A stretch of DNA of 64,000 nucleotides, taken from Hyphomicrobiales bacterium (GTDB lineage: Bacteria > Pseudomonadota > Alphaproteobacteria > Rhizobiales > Xanthobacteraceae). The first letter of the stretch is position 1. Every line of letters starts with the position of its first letter. Below the pieces are notes generated by a model, which was given only the letters and a program-made list of their open reading frames with translations, was not told where the DNA came from and did not search any database. Location: NCBI GenBank assembly GCA_017305715.1, contig JAFKKG010000013.1, positions 248,001-312,000 on the forward strand. Direction: 5' to 3'. This document shows, piece after piece, positions 9,041 to 17,318 of this stretch. The translations under genes and the position numbers were made by a program.

Positions 9041-9910
9041 ATGAGCACCAAGTCAAGGCCCCGTGTGGGCACACGGCAACGGAACGCCTCGTCCAACAGG
9101 CGAGAGCGGTCCGCGGACCATCGCGCGGCGAGCAGCCCCGTGCCGGTCCCTACGTTTCGCCCGATCCACACCAGGCGGGCGTTCGAGGAGATCTGCGAGC
9201 GCATTCGTGAGCAGTTGGCCCTCGGCGTCCTCAAGCCCGGTGACAAGTTGCCCCCGGAGCGAGATCTGGCTCATCAGCTCGGCGTGAGCCGAAATGTGTT
9301 GAGAGAGGCGCTGCGCAGCCTCGAGATGGCGGGTGTGCTGCGCCTGCTCAAGGGTGTCAAAGGTGGCGCCTTCATCCAGGAGGGTGACACGGGTCGCATG
9401 AACGATGTCATGCGGGACATGCTGAGCCTCGGGACGATCTCGGTTCGGGAGCTGTCGGAGGCGCGCGTCCACGTACTTGACCTCGTCGTCAGGCTTGCCT
9501 GTGTCAATGCGCGGCAGGTCGATCTGGATGCGCTCGAGGATAATATCGAGCGAACCGAACTCGCGACGAAGGAGGGGCGGTTGCTCGATCGTGTCGAATG
9601 TTCGCGCGAATTCTACAGGCTGCTGGCCAATTCGACGGGAAACAAGGTCATTGCGATGATCATGGATTCCGTAACCGAAATTCACATGCGCTTTGTCTAT
9701 GCGAAGGTGGCGTCAAGCGGCGTTGCGATGAGCAGGCTGGCGGATCGGCGGCGCCAGCTTGTCTCGGCAATAGCCGAGAAAAACGCTGCGCTGGCGAGCC
9801 GGCTGATGGGTGCGCATCTGGAAGCCGTGCAGCGAATGCTGGAGCAGGATCCGGGCGCCATGTCGCTGCATGTCGCGCTGGCGGAGGTCCGGCCGGGCAT
9901 GCGCCGGTAG
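9041..9910 (+). CDS. GntR-family transcriptional regulator, FadR/FCD subfamily
   Basis: A 289-residue regulator with an N-terminal winged helix (EICERIREQLALGVLKPGDK, then VSRNVLREALRSLEMAG) and a C-terminal all-helical FCD ligand domain, probably sensing an acyl-CoA or organic acid. A basic linker of about 45 residues precedes the HTH. I chose ATG 9041; longer in-frame starts (8885) would run through the divergent gene and the operator. No clear Shine-Dalgarno precedes 9041, so the message may be nearly leaderless. It closely resembles the regulator at 22598-23449, so the two are probable paralogues. Confidence 0.9.
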   Translation: MSTKSRPRVGTRQRNASSNRRERSADHRAASSPVPVPTFRPIHTRRAFEEICERIREQLALGVLKPGDKLPPERDLAHQLGVSRNVLREALRSLEMAGVLRLLKGVKGGAFIQEGDTGRMNDVMRDMLSLGTISVRELSEARVHVLDLVVRLACVNARQVDLDALEDNIERTELATKEGRLLDRVECSREFYRLLANSTGNKVIAMIMDSVTEIHMRFVYAKVASSGVAMSRLADRRRQLVSAIAEKNAALASRLMGAHLEAVQRMLEQDPGAMSLHVALAEVRPGMRR

Positions 9911-9955
9911 AAAACGTCATATCCACGTCGAATTGCGATAGCTAGGGAGGTAAGT

Positions 9956-10765
9956 GTGTCCAATTACGCCAAATATGAATGCCTGCGGGTTGAGGTGGCC
10001 GACAAGGTCGCGACGGTCGCGTTGAACCGGCCACAGGCGCGAAACGCGATCAATCAAAAGCTGATCCGTGAGTTGCGAACGATCTGGGATGACCTTGCGG
10101 ACGATCATGCCGTAAACGTCGTGGTCCTGACGGGCGCCGGGGATTTCTTCAGCGTGGGCGGCGACGTCAAGGCGATGTCGGAGCGACCAGGCGGCGACGT
10201 GCTCGAGGAGGGCGAAGTCCACGATCCCATGATCAGCAGGCGTGCCGTCACCCGGCAGCTCGAGCTCGACAAGCCGATCATCGCGGCCATCAACGGCGAC
10301 GCCATTGGCCTTGCAGCAACCCATGCCCTGCTCTGTGACATCACGGTCATGGCCGAGGACGCGCGTATTGGCGACACGCATGTTTCGCGCGTCGGGCTGG
10401 TTGCCGGGGATGGCGGTACGGTGATCTGGCCACTGCTCATCGGCATCAACAAGGCCAAGGAATTTCTCATCCGAGGCACCTTGCTCAAGGGCGCCGAGGC
10501 GGAGCGGATCGGACTGGTCAATCACGTCGTCCCGCGGTCCGAAGTGCTGAGCAAGGCCCGAGAAATCGCGATCGAGCTCGCGAACGGTCCGACATGGGCG
10601 ATCCGCTGGACCAAGCTGTCGATCAATCAGATCGTGAAAGATCGCGTCAACATGTTGCTCGAAGCCTCGATGGCGCTCGAACAGGTCACGTTCGAGACGG
10701 CGGACCACAAGGAAGCGACCACGTCGTTCAAGGAGAAGCGCAAGCCGAAGTTCGGCCCGTCCTAA
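9956..10765 (+). CDS. Enoyl-CoA hydratase/isomerase family protein
   Basis: A 269-residue crotonase-fold protein. It has ALNRPQARNAINQKL near the N-terminus, the oxyanion-hole stretch LTGAGDFFSVGGDVKAM, AAINGDAIGLAATHALLCD and ARIGDTHVSRVGLVAGDGG. It hydrates or isomerises an enoyl-CoA. The start is GTG 9956 with GGGAGG at 9945-9950. It follows the FadR-type regulator by 45 bp and precedes a fused acyl-CoA dehydrogenase, forming a beta-oxidation module with the CoA transferase at 13014. Confidence 0.9.
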   Translation: MSNYAKYECLRVEVADKVATVALNRPQARNAINQKLIRELRTIWDDLADDHAVNVVVLTGAGDFFSVGGDVKAMSERPGGDVLEEGEVHDPMISRRAVTRQLELDKPIIAAINGDAIGLAATHALLCDITVMAEDARIGDTHVSRVGLVAGDGGTVIWPLLIGINKAKEFLIRGTLLKGAEAERIGLVNHVVPRSEVLSKAREIAIELANGPTWAIRWTKLSINQIVKDRVNMLLEASMALEQVTFETADHKEATTSFKEKRKPKFGPS

Positions 10766-10775
10766 GACCATCGCG

Positions 10776-13004
10776 ATGGCTGCGCCGGAGACCGAGAATC
10801 TGGACGTCACTGCCATGCTTCGGGACTCCCTTCGCGGGCTACTCGAAGAACATTGGCGCGCGTCGGATGCTGGCGAGGTGGAAACCGGGACGAAGACGTC
10901 AGCGGTATGGGCCAAGCTGGTTGATCAGGGGATTTCGGTCCTCGGGGCAGATGCGGAGCAGGGCGGTCTTCGCGAGATCCTGGTGGTGATGGAGGAGCTT
11001 GGCCGCGCCGCGTGTCCCGCGCCGATGTGGTCTACGGCGCTCGCAAATCTTGTATTCGCGAATGCATCCGTCGACCTCGCGGAGGAAATGCGCGAGGCAA
11101 TGCGCGACGGCGCGGCGCGGGTTGTCTTCTCGTTCGGAGCGCTCGATCCGGACCGAGGTATCGGTTCGGTCGAACTTCGTGGGCAAGAGGTAGCTGGCTC
11201 GCTCCGCTTCGTCGAAGCCGCGGGCAGCGCGACGCATCTGCTTGTCCCGGTGAGCGTCGTAGAGCTGGCGCTCATCGATTTGCGAGGGGATCGCGTCAAT
11301 CGTACGCCCACGCGCGCGATGGGTGCGTGGGGCGGCTGGGAGCTGGTGCTGGACAAGGTTTCGGCCCGACCCATTACGCTAGGCGACATCAGCATCGACG
11401 ACCTCCGGACGATCGGCCGAACGATGCTGCTGGCGCGGGCCCATGGCGCCGCGCGCCGGGCCTTCGAGTTGGCCGTGTCATACGCCAGGGAACGGCGACA
11501 ATTTGGACAGCCGATCGGCAAGTTCCAGGCGATCCAGCACAAGCTCGCCAATTGCTTCATCGATCTGGAAGGTGTTCGTCTCATCCTGGATCATGCGGCC
11601 AAGCTTCACGACGATAAGCACCGGGAGTGGTCTTACTTCGCAAATTGCGCGATGGCTTTCGCGGGGGCCGCGCTCCGGCGTTGCTCCCTGGAGACCCAGC
11701 ATACGTTCGGCGCGATAGGCTATGCCGAGGAGCACGAAGCGCCGCGGCATTTCAAACGAGTGCATCTCGACACCATTGCGCTTGGCGGTGCGGCCTACGC
11801 CAAACGAAGCCTTGCCTCCAGATTCTTCAACGATGGCGGCATGGGGTTGCCGCAGTACGATCTGGGCGCGGCCGGCAACGAACTACGCCAGGACCTCAGA
11901 GACTGGCTCGCTCAACACTGGTCTGGGGAGAGAAAATCCCGATTCGACGAAAAGCCGTTCTCCAAGCGGGAATTCGATGCGGAGTTCGCCCTCGATATGG
12001 GCAAGACCGGATGGATCGGTCTGGGCTGGCCGCGGCAATTCGGCGGCCAGGCGCGCACGCCCCTGGAGCAAATTGCGTTCATGGAGACGATGGAACAGAA
12101 CGAAGCGCCACGTACCGGCGCGTCGATACAAGCCAACGCCCTGATGATGTTTGGCACGCCCGAGCAGCAGGCCAGCTATCTGCCGGAAATCCTTCGCGGC
12201 GAAGCCATGCACGGCATGGGCTATAGCGAACCACAGGCGGGCTCCGACCTTGCGGCCTTGCGTACCAGCGCGGTTCTAGACGGCGACCATTGGGTCATCA
12301 ACGGTCAGAAGATCTGGACCACGACCTGGTGGGGCAAGTACATGTTCCTTGCGGCGCGAACCGACAAGAGCGCCAAGCCTCCTCATGCGGGCATCAGCAT
12401 GTTCATCGTTCCGATGAACGCTCCCGGAATCACCATCCGGCCCGCGAGCACCATGTACGACGGTACGTTCGCCAACATCTTTTACGACAATGTTCGCATC
12501 CCGCTGGAAAACCTCGTCGGCCGGGTCAATGAGGGTTGGAAAGTCCTGACCGGAGCCCTGGCCTTCGAGCGCGGATTGGTCGGCGGTGGCATCGTGCTGA
12601 AGGTCGCGCATGCTTTTGAACAATTGCGCCGACACCTGATCGCCGATCCGGCTCTTGGCGGCGATCCGATTATTCGCGACAGGATGGCGACTTTCGCAAG
12701 CGAAATCGAGATCGGCCGGCTGCTCATGATGCACTGCGCCGATTTGGCGGCTGATGGGGTTACGCCACCTGAATACGGTGCGATCAGCAAGGTGTTCTCA
12801 AGCGAACTCATGGAGCGCTTCGGCGAATCCGCGCTTGAGATGCTGGGGATGCGGGCCGCGCTGTCGGAGCAGATGCCTGGCGCGATCGACAACGGGCGAT
12901 TCGAACAGAATCTGCGTCATTCGCTGATGTGGGTGATCAGCATTGGAACGAATGAAATTCAGCGTAGCCTGATTGCGCAGCGTGCGCTTGGGCTGCCGCG
13001 ATAG
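10776..13004 (+). CDS. Fused two-domain acyl-CoA dehydrogenase
   Basis: A 742-residue protein made of two acyl-CoA dehydrogenase units in tandem. Unit 1 (about 1-360) is degenerate: it keeps the RERRQFGQPIGKFQAIQHKL and IGYAEEHEAPRHFKR blocks, but the GTNEIQR block is replaced by ALGGAAYAKR. Unit 2 (about 370-742) is complete, with [21 protein letters not shown] and IGTNEIQRSLIAQ, although the residue before GT is Ile rather than the Glu that serves as base in medium-chain enzymes. It may function like the heterodimeric steroid-type dehydrogenases, but as one chain. Typical single enzymes are about 380 residues. Confidence 0.88.
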   Translation: MAAPETENLDVTAMLRDSLRGLLEEHWRASDAGEVETGTKTSAVWAKLVDQGISVLGADAEQGGLREILVVMEELGRAACPAPMWSTALANLVFANASVDLAEEMREAMRDGAARVVFSFGALDPDRGIGSVELRGQEVAGSLRFVEAAGSATHLLVPVSVVELALIDLRGDRVNRTPTRAMGAWGGWELVLDKVSARPITLGDISIDDLRTIGRTMLLARAHGAARRAFELAVSYARERRQFGQPIGKFQAIQHKLANCFIDLEGVRLILDHAAKLHDDKHREWSYFANCAMAFAGAALRRCSLETQHTFGAIGYAEEHEAPRHFKRVHLDTIALGGAAYAKRSLASRFFNDGGMGLPQYDLGAAGNELRQDLRDWLAQHWSGERKSRFDEKPFSKREFDAEFALDMGKTGWIGLGWPRQFGGQARTPLEQIAFMETMEQNEAPRTGASIQANALMMFGTPEQQASYLPEILRGEAMHGMGYSEPQAGSDLAALRTSAVLDGDHWVINGQKIWTTTWWGKYMFLAARTDKSAKPPHAGISMFIVPMNAPGITIRPASTMYDGTFANIFYDNVRIPLENLVGRVNEGWKVLTGALAFERGLVGGGIVLKVAHAFEQLRRHLIADPALGGDPIIRDRMATFASEIEIGRLLMMHCADLAADGVTPPEYGAISKVFSSELMERFGESALEMLGMRAALSEQMPGAIDNGRFEQNLRHSLMWVISIGTNEIQRSLIAQRALGLPR

Positions 13005-13013
13005 GAGTGCGTC

Positions 13014-14207
13014 ATGCAAGAGAAGCCATCGAAACCGCTCGACGGCGTCCGTGTCCTCGACTTTTCGATCATGCTCGCAGGTCCGTATTGCGCGCGTCTC
13101 CTTGCGGATGTGGGCGCGGAGGTGATCAAGATCGAACCGCCTGAAGGCGATGAGATGCGCCAGCGGGCGCCCGTTCGCGACGGCCAAAGTGCCTATTTCG
13201 GTCAGCTCAATGCCGGCAAGAAGAGCGTTGCACTCGATCTCAAATCGCCGGAAGCGATCAAGCTCGTGCATCGCATGATCGAAAGCACCGACATTCTCGT
13301 CGAGAATTTCAGGCCCGGTGTCATGGAACGCCTTGGCCTTGGATATGAAGCGCTTCACAAGATCAACCCTCGTTTGATCTATTGCTCGATATCCGGCTAT
13401 GGCCAGACGGGCTCGCGGGCCGAGCGCGCGGCCTATGCGATGATCGTCCACGCCGAGAGCGGCTTCGATCTCGCATTGGCGCGATATGCCGGGGATCGAG
13501 ATCGACCGGCGGCGGGAGCAGTTTTCGTCGCCGATATTCTCGGCGGCATATTCGGCTTCTCGGCCATTCAGACCGCGCTGGTGCAGAGGTCGCGCACCGG
13601 CGAGGGGCAGCGCATCGATGTTGCGCTGATGGACTGCATGCTGAATCTTCTGGTCTATGAGTTGCAGGAAGCGCAATTTTCCAAGCCGATGCCGCGTCCT
13701 ACTTACGGCCCGGTACGCGCCAGGGATGCAGATATTCTGATCGCGCCGGTTTCAGCACGCAACTTCGAAGCCCTGCGCGACCTGACCAAGCTGCCCGAGC
13801 TCACGTCCGACCCGCGCTTCAAGTCGGTGGCATCGCGGGGCGCCCATTGGGCCGCGATGATGGCGGTTATCGAACAATGGACGATCCAGCACAGCGCGGA
13901 TGACTGCCTAGCCGCGCTGGACAGGGCAGGTGTTCCCAGCGCCCGCTTTCGCCACCCGTCCGAGGCCCTGGAGGATACCGCTCTGGCCGAACGGGGGGCG
14001 TTCGCGCCAATTGCCGACGGCGCGGGAGACTTCAAAGGCGTCAACGCGCCGTGGCGAATGTCGGGCGCGAGCACGACGATCGGGCGGGAAATTCCGGCCA
14101 TCGGAGCCCATCGCGACGATGTCCTCGCGCGCGTACTTGGAATGTCCGGGAATGAAATCGCGGATGCGATCGCGTCCGGTGCGTTTGGAAGTTCAAAGCC
14201 GCGATAA
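13014..14207 (+). CDS. CaiB/BaiF family (class III) CoA transferase
   Basis: A 397-residue family III CoA transferase with the N-terminal GVRVLDFSIMLAGPYCARLL, ADVGAEVIKIEPPEGDE, SVALDLKSPEA and VENFRPGVMERLGLGYE blocks. The likely catalytic Asp, which forms the aspartyl-CoA anhydride, is in DVALMDCMLN. It moves CoA from a donor ester to the pathway acid, activating it without ATP. It lies 9 bp after the fused dehydrogenase and before a Bug receptor, giving uptake, activation and oxidation in one operon. Donor and acceptor are unknown. Confidence 0.92.
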   Translation: MQEKPSKPLDGVRVLDFSIMLAGPYCARLLADVGAEVIKIEPPEGDEMRQRAPVRDGQSAYFGQLNAGKKSVALDLKSPEAIKLVHRMIESTDILVENFRPGVMERLGLGYEALHKINPRLIYCSISGYGQTGSRAERAAYAMIVHAESGFDLALARYAGDRDRPAAGAVFVADILGGIFGFSAIQTALVQRSRTGEGQRIDVALMDCMLNLLVYELQEAQFSKPMPRPTYGPVRARDADILIAPVSARNFEALRDLTKLPELTSDPRFKSVASRGAHWAAMMAVIEQWTIQHSADDCLAALDRAGVPSARFRHPSEALEDTALAERGAFAPIADGAGDFKGVNAPWRMSGASTTIGREIPAIGAHRDDVLARVLGMSGNEIADAIASGAFGSSKPR

Positions 14208-14263
14208 CGAGATAACGCAAATCAAAGAGAACAAGAGAATCAATAGCGCGAGGGAGTAACGAG

Positions 14264-15232
14264 GTGATGCGAGCTTGTTTTTGGGTTCTTGCATTGGGGC
14301 TGATACTGCTCACCGGCCCGGCGACTGCGGATAACTATCCAACCCGGCCGATCCGGCTCATCGTTCCATATCCGGCAGGTGGATCGACCGACATCATGGC
14401 CCGGGCGTTGCAAGAGCCGATGGCGAAAATCCTTGGTCAATCAATTATCATCGATAACCGTGGGGGTGCTGCGGGCACGACCGGCGCCAACGAAGCTGCG
14501 CGAGCAGATGCGGATGGCTACACCTTGCTGTTTGCGAATAACGGGCCGATCTCGATTGCGCCACTGCTTCAGAAGGGTGTCGATTTCGATCCTCTGAAGA
14601 GCTTTGTGCCCGTTTCGCTCGTCTCCAAAGCGCCGCTGGTCCTGGTGGCCAACGAAAAGGTGCCGGTGAATGATGTCGCCGGCTTGATCGCTCATGCCAA
14701 ATCCCAGAACAAGCAGATGCTTTATGCGACAGCCGGACCAGGTTCCCTCGGGCATCTGAGTACGGAGCGCTTTCTGAACCAGGCGGGCTTGCAGATGGTG
14801 CATGTCCCCTACCGCGGCCAGGCACCAACGACGCTTGCGATCTTTATGGGCGAGGTCGACATCCTGCTCACGACCACGTCTGACACGCTGAACGAGCACA
14901 TCCGCTCAGGAAAGGTGAAGCTGCTCGGTGTCTCTTCGCCGGGAACCTCGCCTGTTGCGCCGGGGGCCGCGCCCATCGGCACTGCCCTGAACGGATATGC
15001 AGTGGAGACCTGGTTTGGAATACTGGCACCGACCGGCACGCCGCCCGAGATCGTCGAAAAGCTCAATGCCGCGTTGAAATCGACCTTGTCGACGCCACAG
15101 ATCCGCGATCGCTTTTTGAGTTATGGCGTGGAAGCCAGCTCGAGTACATCAGCGGAACTGACGGCCATCATCGCGGCGGAGATCCCCTTGTGGCGAAAAG
15201 TGATCCAGGAACGCAACGTCAAGGCCGAATAG
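14264..15232 (+). CDS. Bug-family tripartite tricarboxylate transporter solute receptor
   Basis: A 322-residue periplasmic solute-binding protein of the Bug (TctC-like) family. It has a Sec signal peptide (hydrophobic LALGLILLTGPATA, cleavage near ATA-D), then the signature YPTRPIRLIVPYPAGGSTDI, the second family block ADADGYTLLFANNGP and MVHVPYRG. The start is GTG 14264 or the adjacent ATG 14267, with AGGGAG upstream. Such receptors bind small carboxylates. No TctA/TctB membrane genes are in the window, so it is an orphan receptor. It faces the Bug gene on the other strand, and their stop codons share a hairpin. Confidence 0.9.
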   Translation: MMRACFWVLALGLILLTGPATADNYPTRPIRLIVPYPAGGSTDIMARALQEPMAKILGQSIIIDNRGGAAGTTGANEAARADADGYTLLFANNGPISIAPLLQKGVDFDPLKSFVPVSLVSKAPLVLVANEKVPVNDVAGLIAHAKSQNKQMLYATAGPGSLGHLSTERFLNQAGLQMVHVPYRGQAPTTLAIFMGEVDILLTTTSDTLNEHIRSGKVKLLGVSSPGTSPVAPGAAPIGTALNGYAVETWFGILAPTGTPPEIVEKLNAALKSTLSTPQIRDRFLSYGVEASSSTSAELTAIIAAEIPLWRKVIQERNVKAE

Positions 15233-15244
15233 CACGACTATTCG
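15226..15244. terminator. Hairpin spanning both stop codons of convergent Bug genes
   Basis: CGAATAG-CACGA-CTATTCG is a 7-bp stem with a 5-base loop. The left arm carries the stop of the gene ending at 15232 and the right arm the stop of the gene ending at 15238. It could act as a small bidirectional terminator, but no T-tract follows on either strand. Confidence 0.35.
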
Positions 15245-16191
15245 AGGGTGATGTTTGCCTCTTTCACCACCTTCGCCCACTTGTCGATATCGGCACGGAT
15301 GGTGGCGGCGAACTCCTCCGGCGTTGAGCTCTTCGGCTCAACGCCTAGTTTCGAAAGGGTTTCCTGCACGGATCGCGTCGCGAGTGCCCGAACGATTGCA
15401 TCGTTCAGCTTCGCGACAATCTCAGGGGGCGTGCCTGCAGGGGCGAGGACTCCGAACCAAACCACAACCTGAAATCCGGGAAGCGCCTCGTTGATAGCAG
15501 GCATGTCCGGAAACAGCGGTGAACGCGAGGCGGTGCTTATTCCGAGAGATTTGAGCGAGCCTGACTGGACCTGACCAAGGCCCTCCAGCGGCGTGATGAA
15601 GTAAGCCGAAATCTGGCCCGCCACCGTGTCGGTCGTTGCGGGCGCGCCACCGCGATACGGGATATGACGCATCTCGATTCCGGCGTGGCGCCGGAATAAT
15701 TCCGCCGTGACATGCGAAGCCGATCCAAGCCCCACCGACGCGTAAGTCAGCGCGGTCGGATCTTTTTTGCCGCGCTCAATGAGATCGGCGACGCTTTTGA
15801 TTCCGGTTGACGGCGCTGTTACGAGCAGAAAGGGCACGTCCACGACTTTCGATATCGGTACGAAATCCCGGACCGGATCGTAAGCAAGCTTTTTATAGAG
15901 ACTTGCATTCAGTGCGTTGGGTCCCAAATTGCCGAAAACGATCGTGTATCCGTCCGGTGCGGCACGAGCGGCTTCCGTCGTGCCGATGATTCCGCCGGCA
16001 CCCGACTTATTGTCGATGATGACAGGCTTTCCCAGGATTTCGGTGAGCGGCTGCAAAATCGCACGTGCAAGAATGTCGGTGGATCCTCCCGCCGGGTAGG
16101 GAACGATCATCCGGATCGTACGCTCGGGATAACCCTGGGCCAGGACGGGCGATGCAAACAGAACCGCCAACAGCAAGACGAGCGCGCGCAT
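15238..16191 (-). CDS. Bug-family tripartite tricarboxylate transporter solute receptor
   Basis: A 317-residue Bug receptor with a Sec signal (MRALVLLLAVLFASPVLAQG), YPERTIRMIVPYPAGGSTDI, PDGYTIVFGNLGPNA and MRHIPYRGGAP. The start is set at 16191 because MRALVLL begins the signal peptide and AGGGGA lies just upstream; the longer frame to 16233 would enter the MarR operator. Its promoter carries the same 14-bp palindrome as the Rieske operon, so it is probably the uptake receptor for the aromatic or carboxylate substrate of that operon. No membrane partners are visible. Confidence 0.9.
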   Translation of the reverse strand: MRALVLLLAVLFASPVLAQGYPERTIRMIVPYPAGGSTDILARAILQPLTEILGKPVIIDNKSGAGGIIGTTEAARAAPDGYTIVFGNLGPNALNASLYKKLAYDPVRDFVPISKVVDVPFLLVTAPSTGIKSVADLIERGKKDPTALTYASVGLGSASHVTAELFRRHAGIEMRHIPYRGGAPATTDTVAGQISAYFITPLEGLGQVQSGSLKSLGISTASRSPLFPDMPAINEALPGFQVVVWFGVLAPAGTPPEIVAKLNDAIVRALATRSVQETLSKLGVEPKSSTPEEFAATIRADIDKWAKVVKEANITLE

Positions 16192-16238
16192 TGATGTTTC
16201 CCCTGGTGAGCGCTCTCCGGCGCCATCTAACAATATTT

Positions 16239-16252
16239 ATACGTATACGTAT
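16239..16252. promoter_or_regulatory. MarR operator, copy 1, overlapping Bug promoter
   Basis: ATACGTATACGTAT is a perfect 14-bp palindrome, 48 bp upstream of the Bug start at 16191. On the minus strand its last bases run into TATAAA (16241-16236), a good -10 element, so bound repressor would block the promoter. An identical copy lies at 16912-16925. Confidence 0.75.
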
Positions 16253-16321
16253 CAGATGCGTGACAATAGTTCAAGCAGGGTCTTGGGGAGCATTTTTAAA
16301 AGGAGGCGAGGGTCGCCTGTC

Positions 16322-16810
16322 TCAGCTATTGGTGCTTTCCGGCGCCGATTTTGCGATCGCCAGCATGCATCGCAGAAAATGCGCACGATCATCTGGGCTC
16401 AACGGAGCAAGCATGAGCTCCTGCAGCCGGGCCGCGGCGGGAACGACCGCCATGAGCGCGTTCTTGCCCTTGACGGTAATCTGCACCTGAATGGACCGGC
16501 GGTCGTCCGGGTTGTCCTTCTTTGAAATCAGCCTGCGCTCCGCCATTCGCTTCAGCATTTCGCTCAAGGTGTTGCGATCGCAACTGATGCGATCCGCGAG
16601 CGCGGCCGCCGTCAAAGGGCCTTCCTGCAACAGCGCCATGAGCACGCCAAATTGCCGGGGGGTGATGTCGGTTTGCTTGGTCATGCTCTGATAGAGGGAG
16701 TCATACTTCGCCTCGAGAAGGCGCAGCAGAAAGCCGATCCCGTTTTCGAGCTTCCATTGGTTTGCCAAGGCGGCAACCGCCCCTGAAAACTCGTCTTCCT
16801 GGACCGGCAT
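16322..16810 (-). CDS. MarR-family transcriptional regulator
   Basis: A 162-residue winged-helix regulator. It has DITPRQFGVLMALLQEGPLT leading into the recognition helix ISCDRNTLSEMLKRMAERRL and the wing ISKKDNPDDRRSIQVQITVK, which contains the conserved D-DRR-wing. Start 16810 gives the usual MarR length, whereas the open frame continues upstream to 17191 through the promoter of the opposite operon. MarR proteins usually repress and release DNA on binding an aromatic ligand. Two identical palindromes at the two flanking promoters are its likely operators, one controlling the Bug gene and one the Rieske operon. Confidence 0.9.
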   Translation of the reverse strand: MPVQEDEFSGAVAALANQWKLENGIGFLLRLLEAKYDSLYQSMTKQTDITPRQFGVLMALLQEGPLTAAALADRISCDRNTLSEMLKRMAERRLISKKDNPDDRRSIQVQITVKGKNALMAVVPAAARLQELMLAPLSPDDRAHFLRCMLAIAKSAPESTNS

Positions 16811-16911
16811 GAACCTGTCTTCCCCGTCTGTTCCCACGAAGCCTAGGGATACAAGTACAACTGGTCGATTGCGATCACAAATGAGGCGGTTGCCAAGGAT
16901 GTCGCAATGTG

Positions 16912-16925
16912 ATACGTATACGTAT
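16912..16925. promoter_or_regulatory. MarR operator, copy 2, overlapping the Rieske-operon -10 box
   Basis: This is the same perfect palindrome, ATACGTATACGTAT. It overlaps a consensus TATAAT (16923-16928) reading right, about 40 bp before the first gene of the operon (GTG 16970). The geometry matches copy 1: each palindrome is preceded by G and runs directly into the -10 box. A repressing role is likely; the divergent MarR gene (start 16810) may be autoregulated through it. Confidence 0.78.
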
Positions 16926-16969
16926 AATATTTCGCGAACAGGCGATAGGAAGCCGTTGGGAGCCTTGCA

Positions 16970-17281
16970 GTGGATCTGCGTGCCTTGTTGTCGATTCCCT
17001 ATTTGCTGGAGGCGGAGGCCGTCGAGGCCGAGCCTGGGCAGTGGCTCGTCCGTCTCGCCTATCCGGAACTGCCTGGTTGCGCTGCGGAGGGCGCCGTCAT
17101 CGAGGATGTACTGGCAGCCCTGGAGCGGCGTCGAATCGAGATGATCGTCGGACTCGTCGAGGCCGGGAAGCAGCCGCCGATTCCGCGGCAACCACTTTCC
17201 ACATCCGACCCGCTTTGGACGGCCCGTGATCTCGGACTGTCGGAACGCATCACCGCGCTGCTGGCGCGGGTGCCGACATAA
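16970..17281 (+). CDS. HicB-like small protein, no HicA partner
   Basis: A 103-residue protein with the HicB-antitoxin-like fold pattern: a W-V-R-L-A-YPELPGCAAEG strand block, then VIEDVLAALERRRIEMIVGL and AGKQPPIPRQP. True HicB antitoxins pair with a small HicA toxin, but none is found next to it. The start is GTG 16970 with GGGAG upstream. It is the first gene of the MarR-controlled operon, 37 bp before the Rieske oxygenase, so it is more likely an accessory or regulatory protein of this operon than an antitoxin. Function unproven. Confidence 0.7.
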   Translation: MDLRALLSIPYLLEAEAVEAEPGQWLVRLAYPELPGCAAEGAVIEDVLAALERRRIEMIVGLVEAGKQPPIPRQPLSTSDPLWTARDLGLSERITALLARVPT

Positions 17282-17318
17282 GCGTCAAAACGCAGGACCT
17301 ACGATCGAGGAGAAGAGT

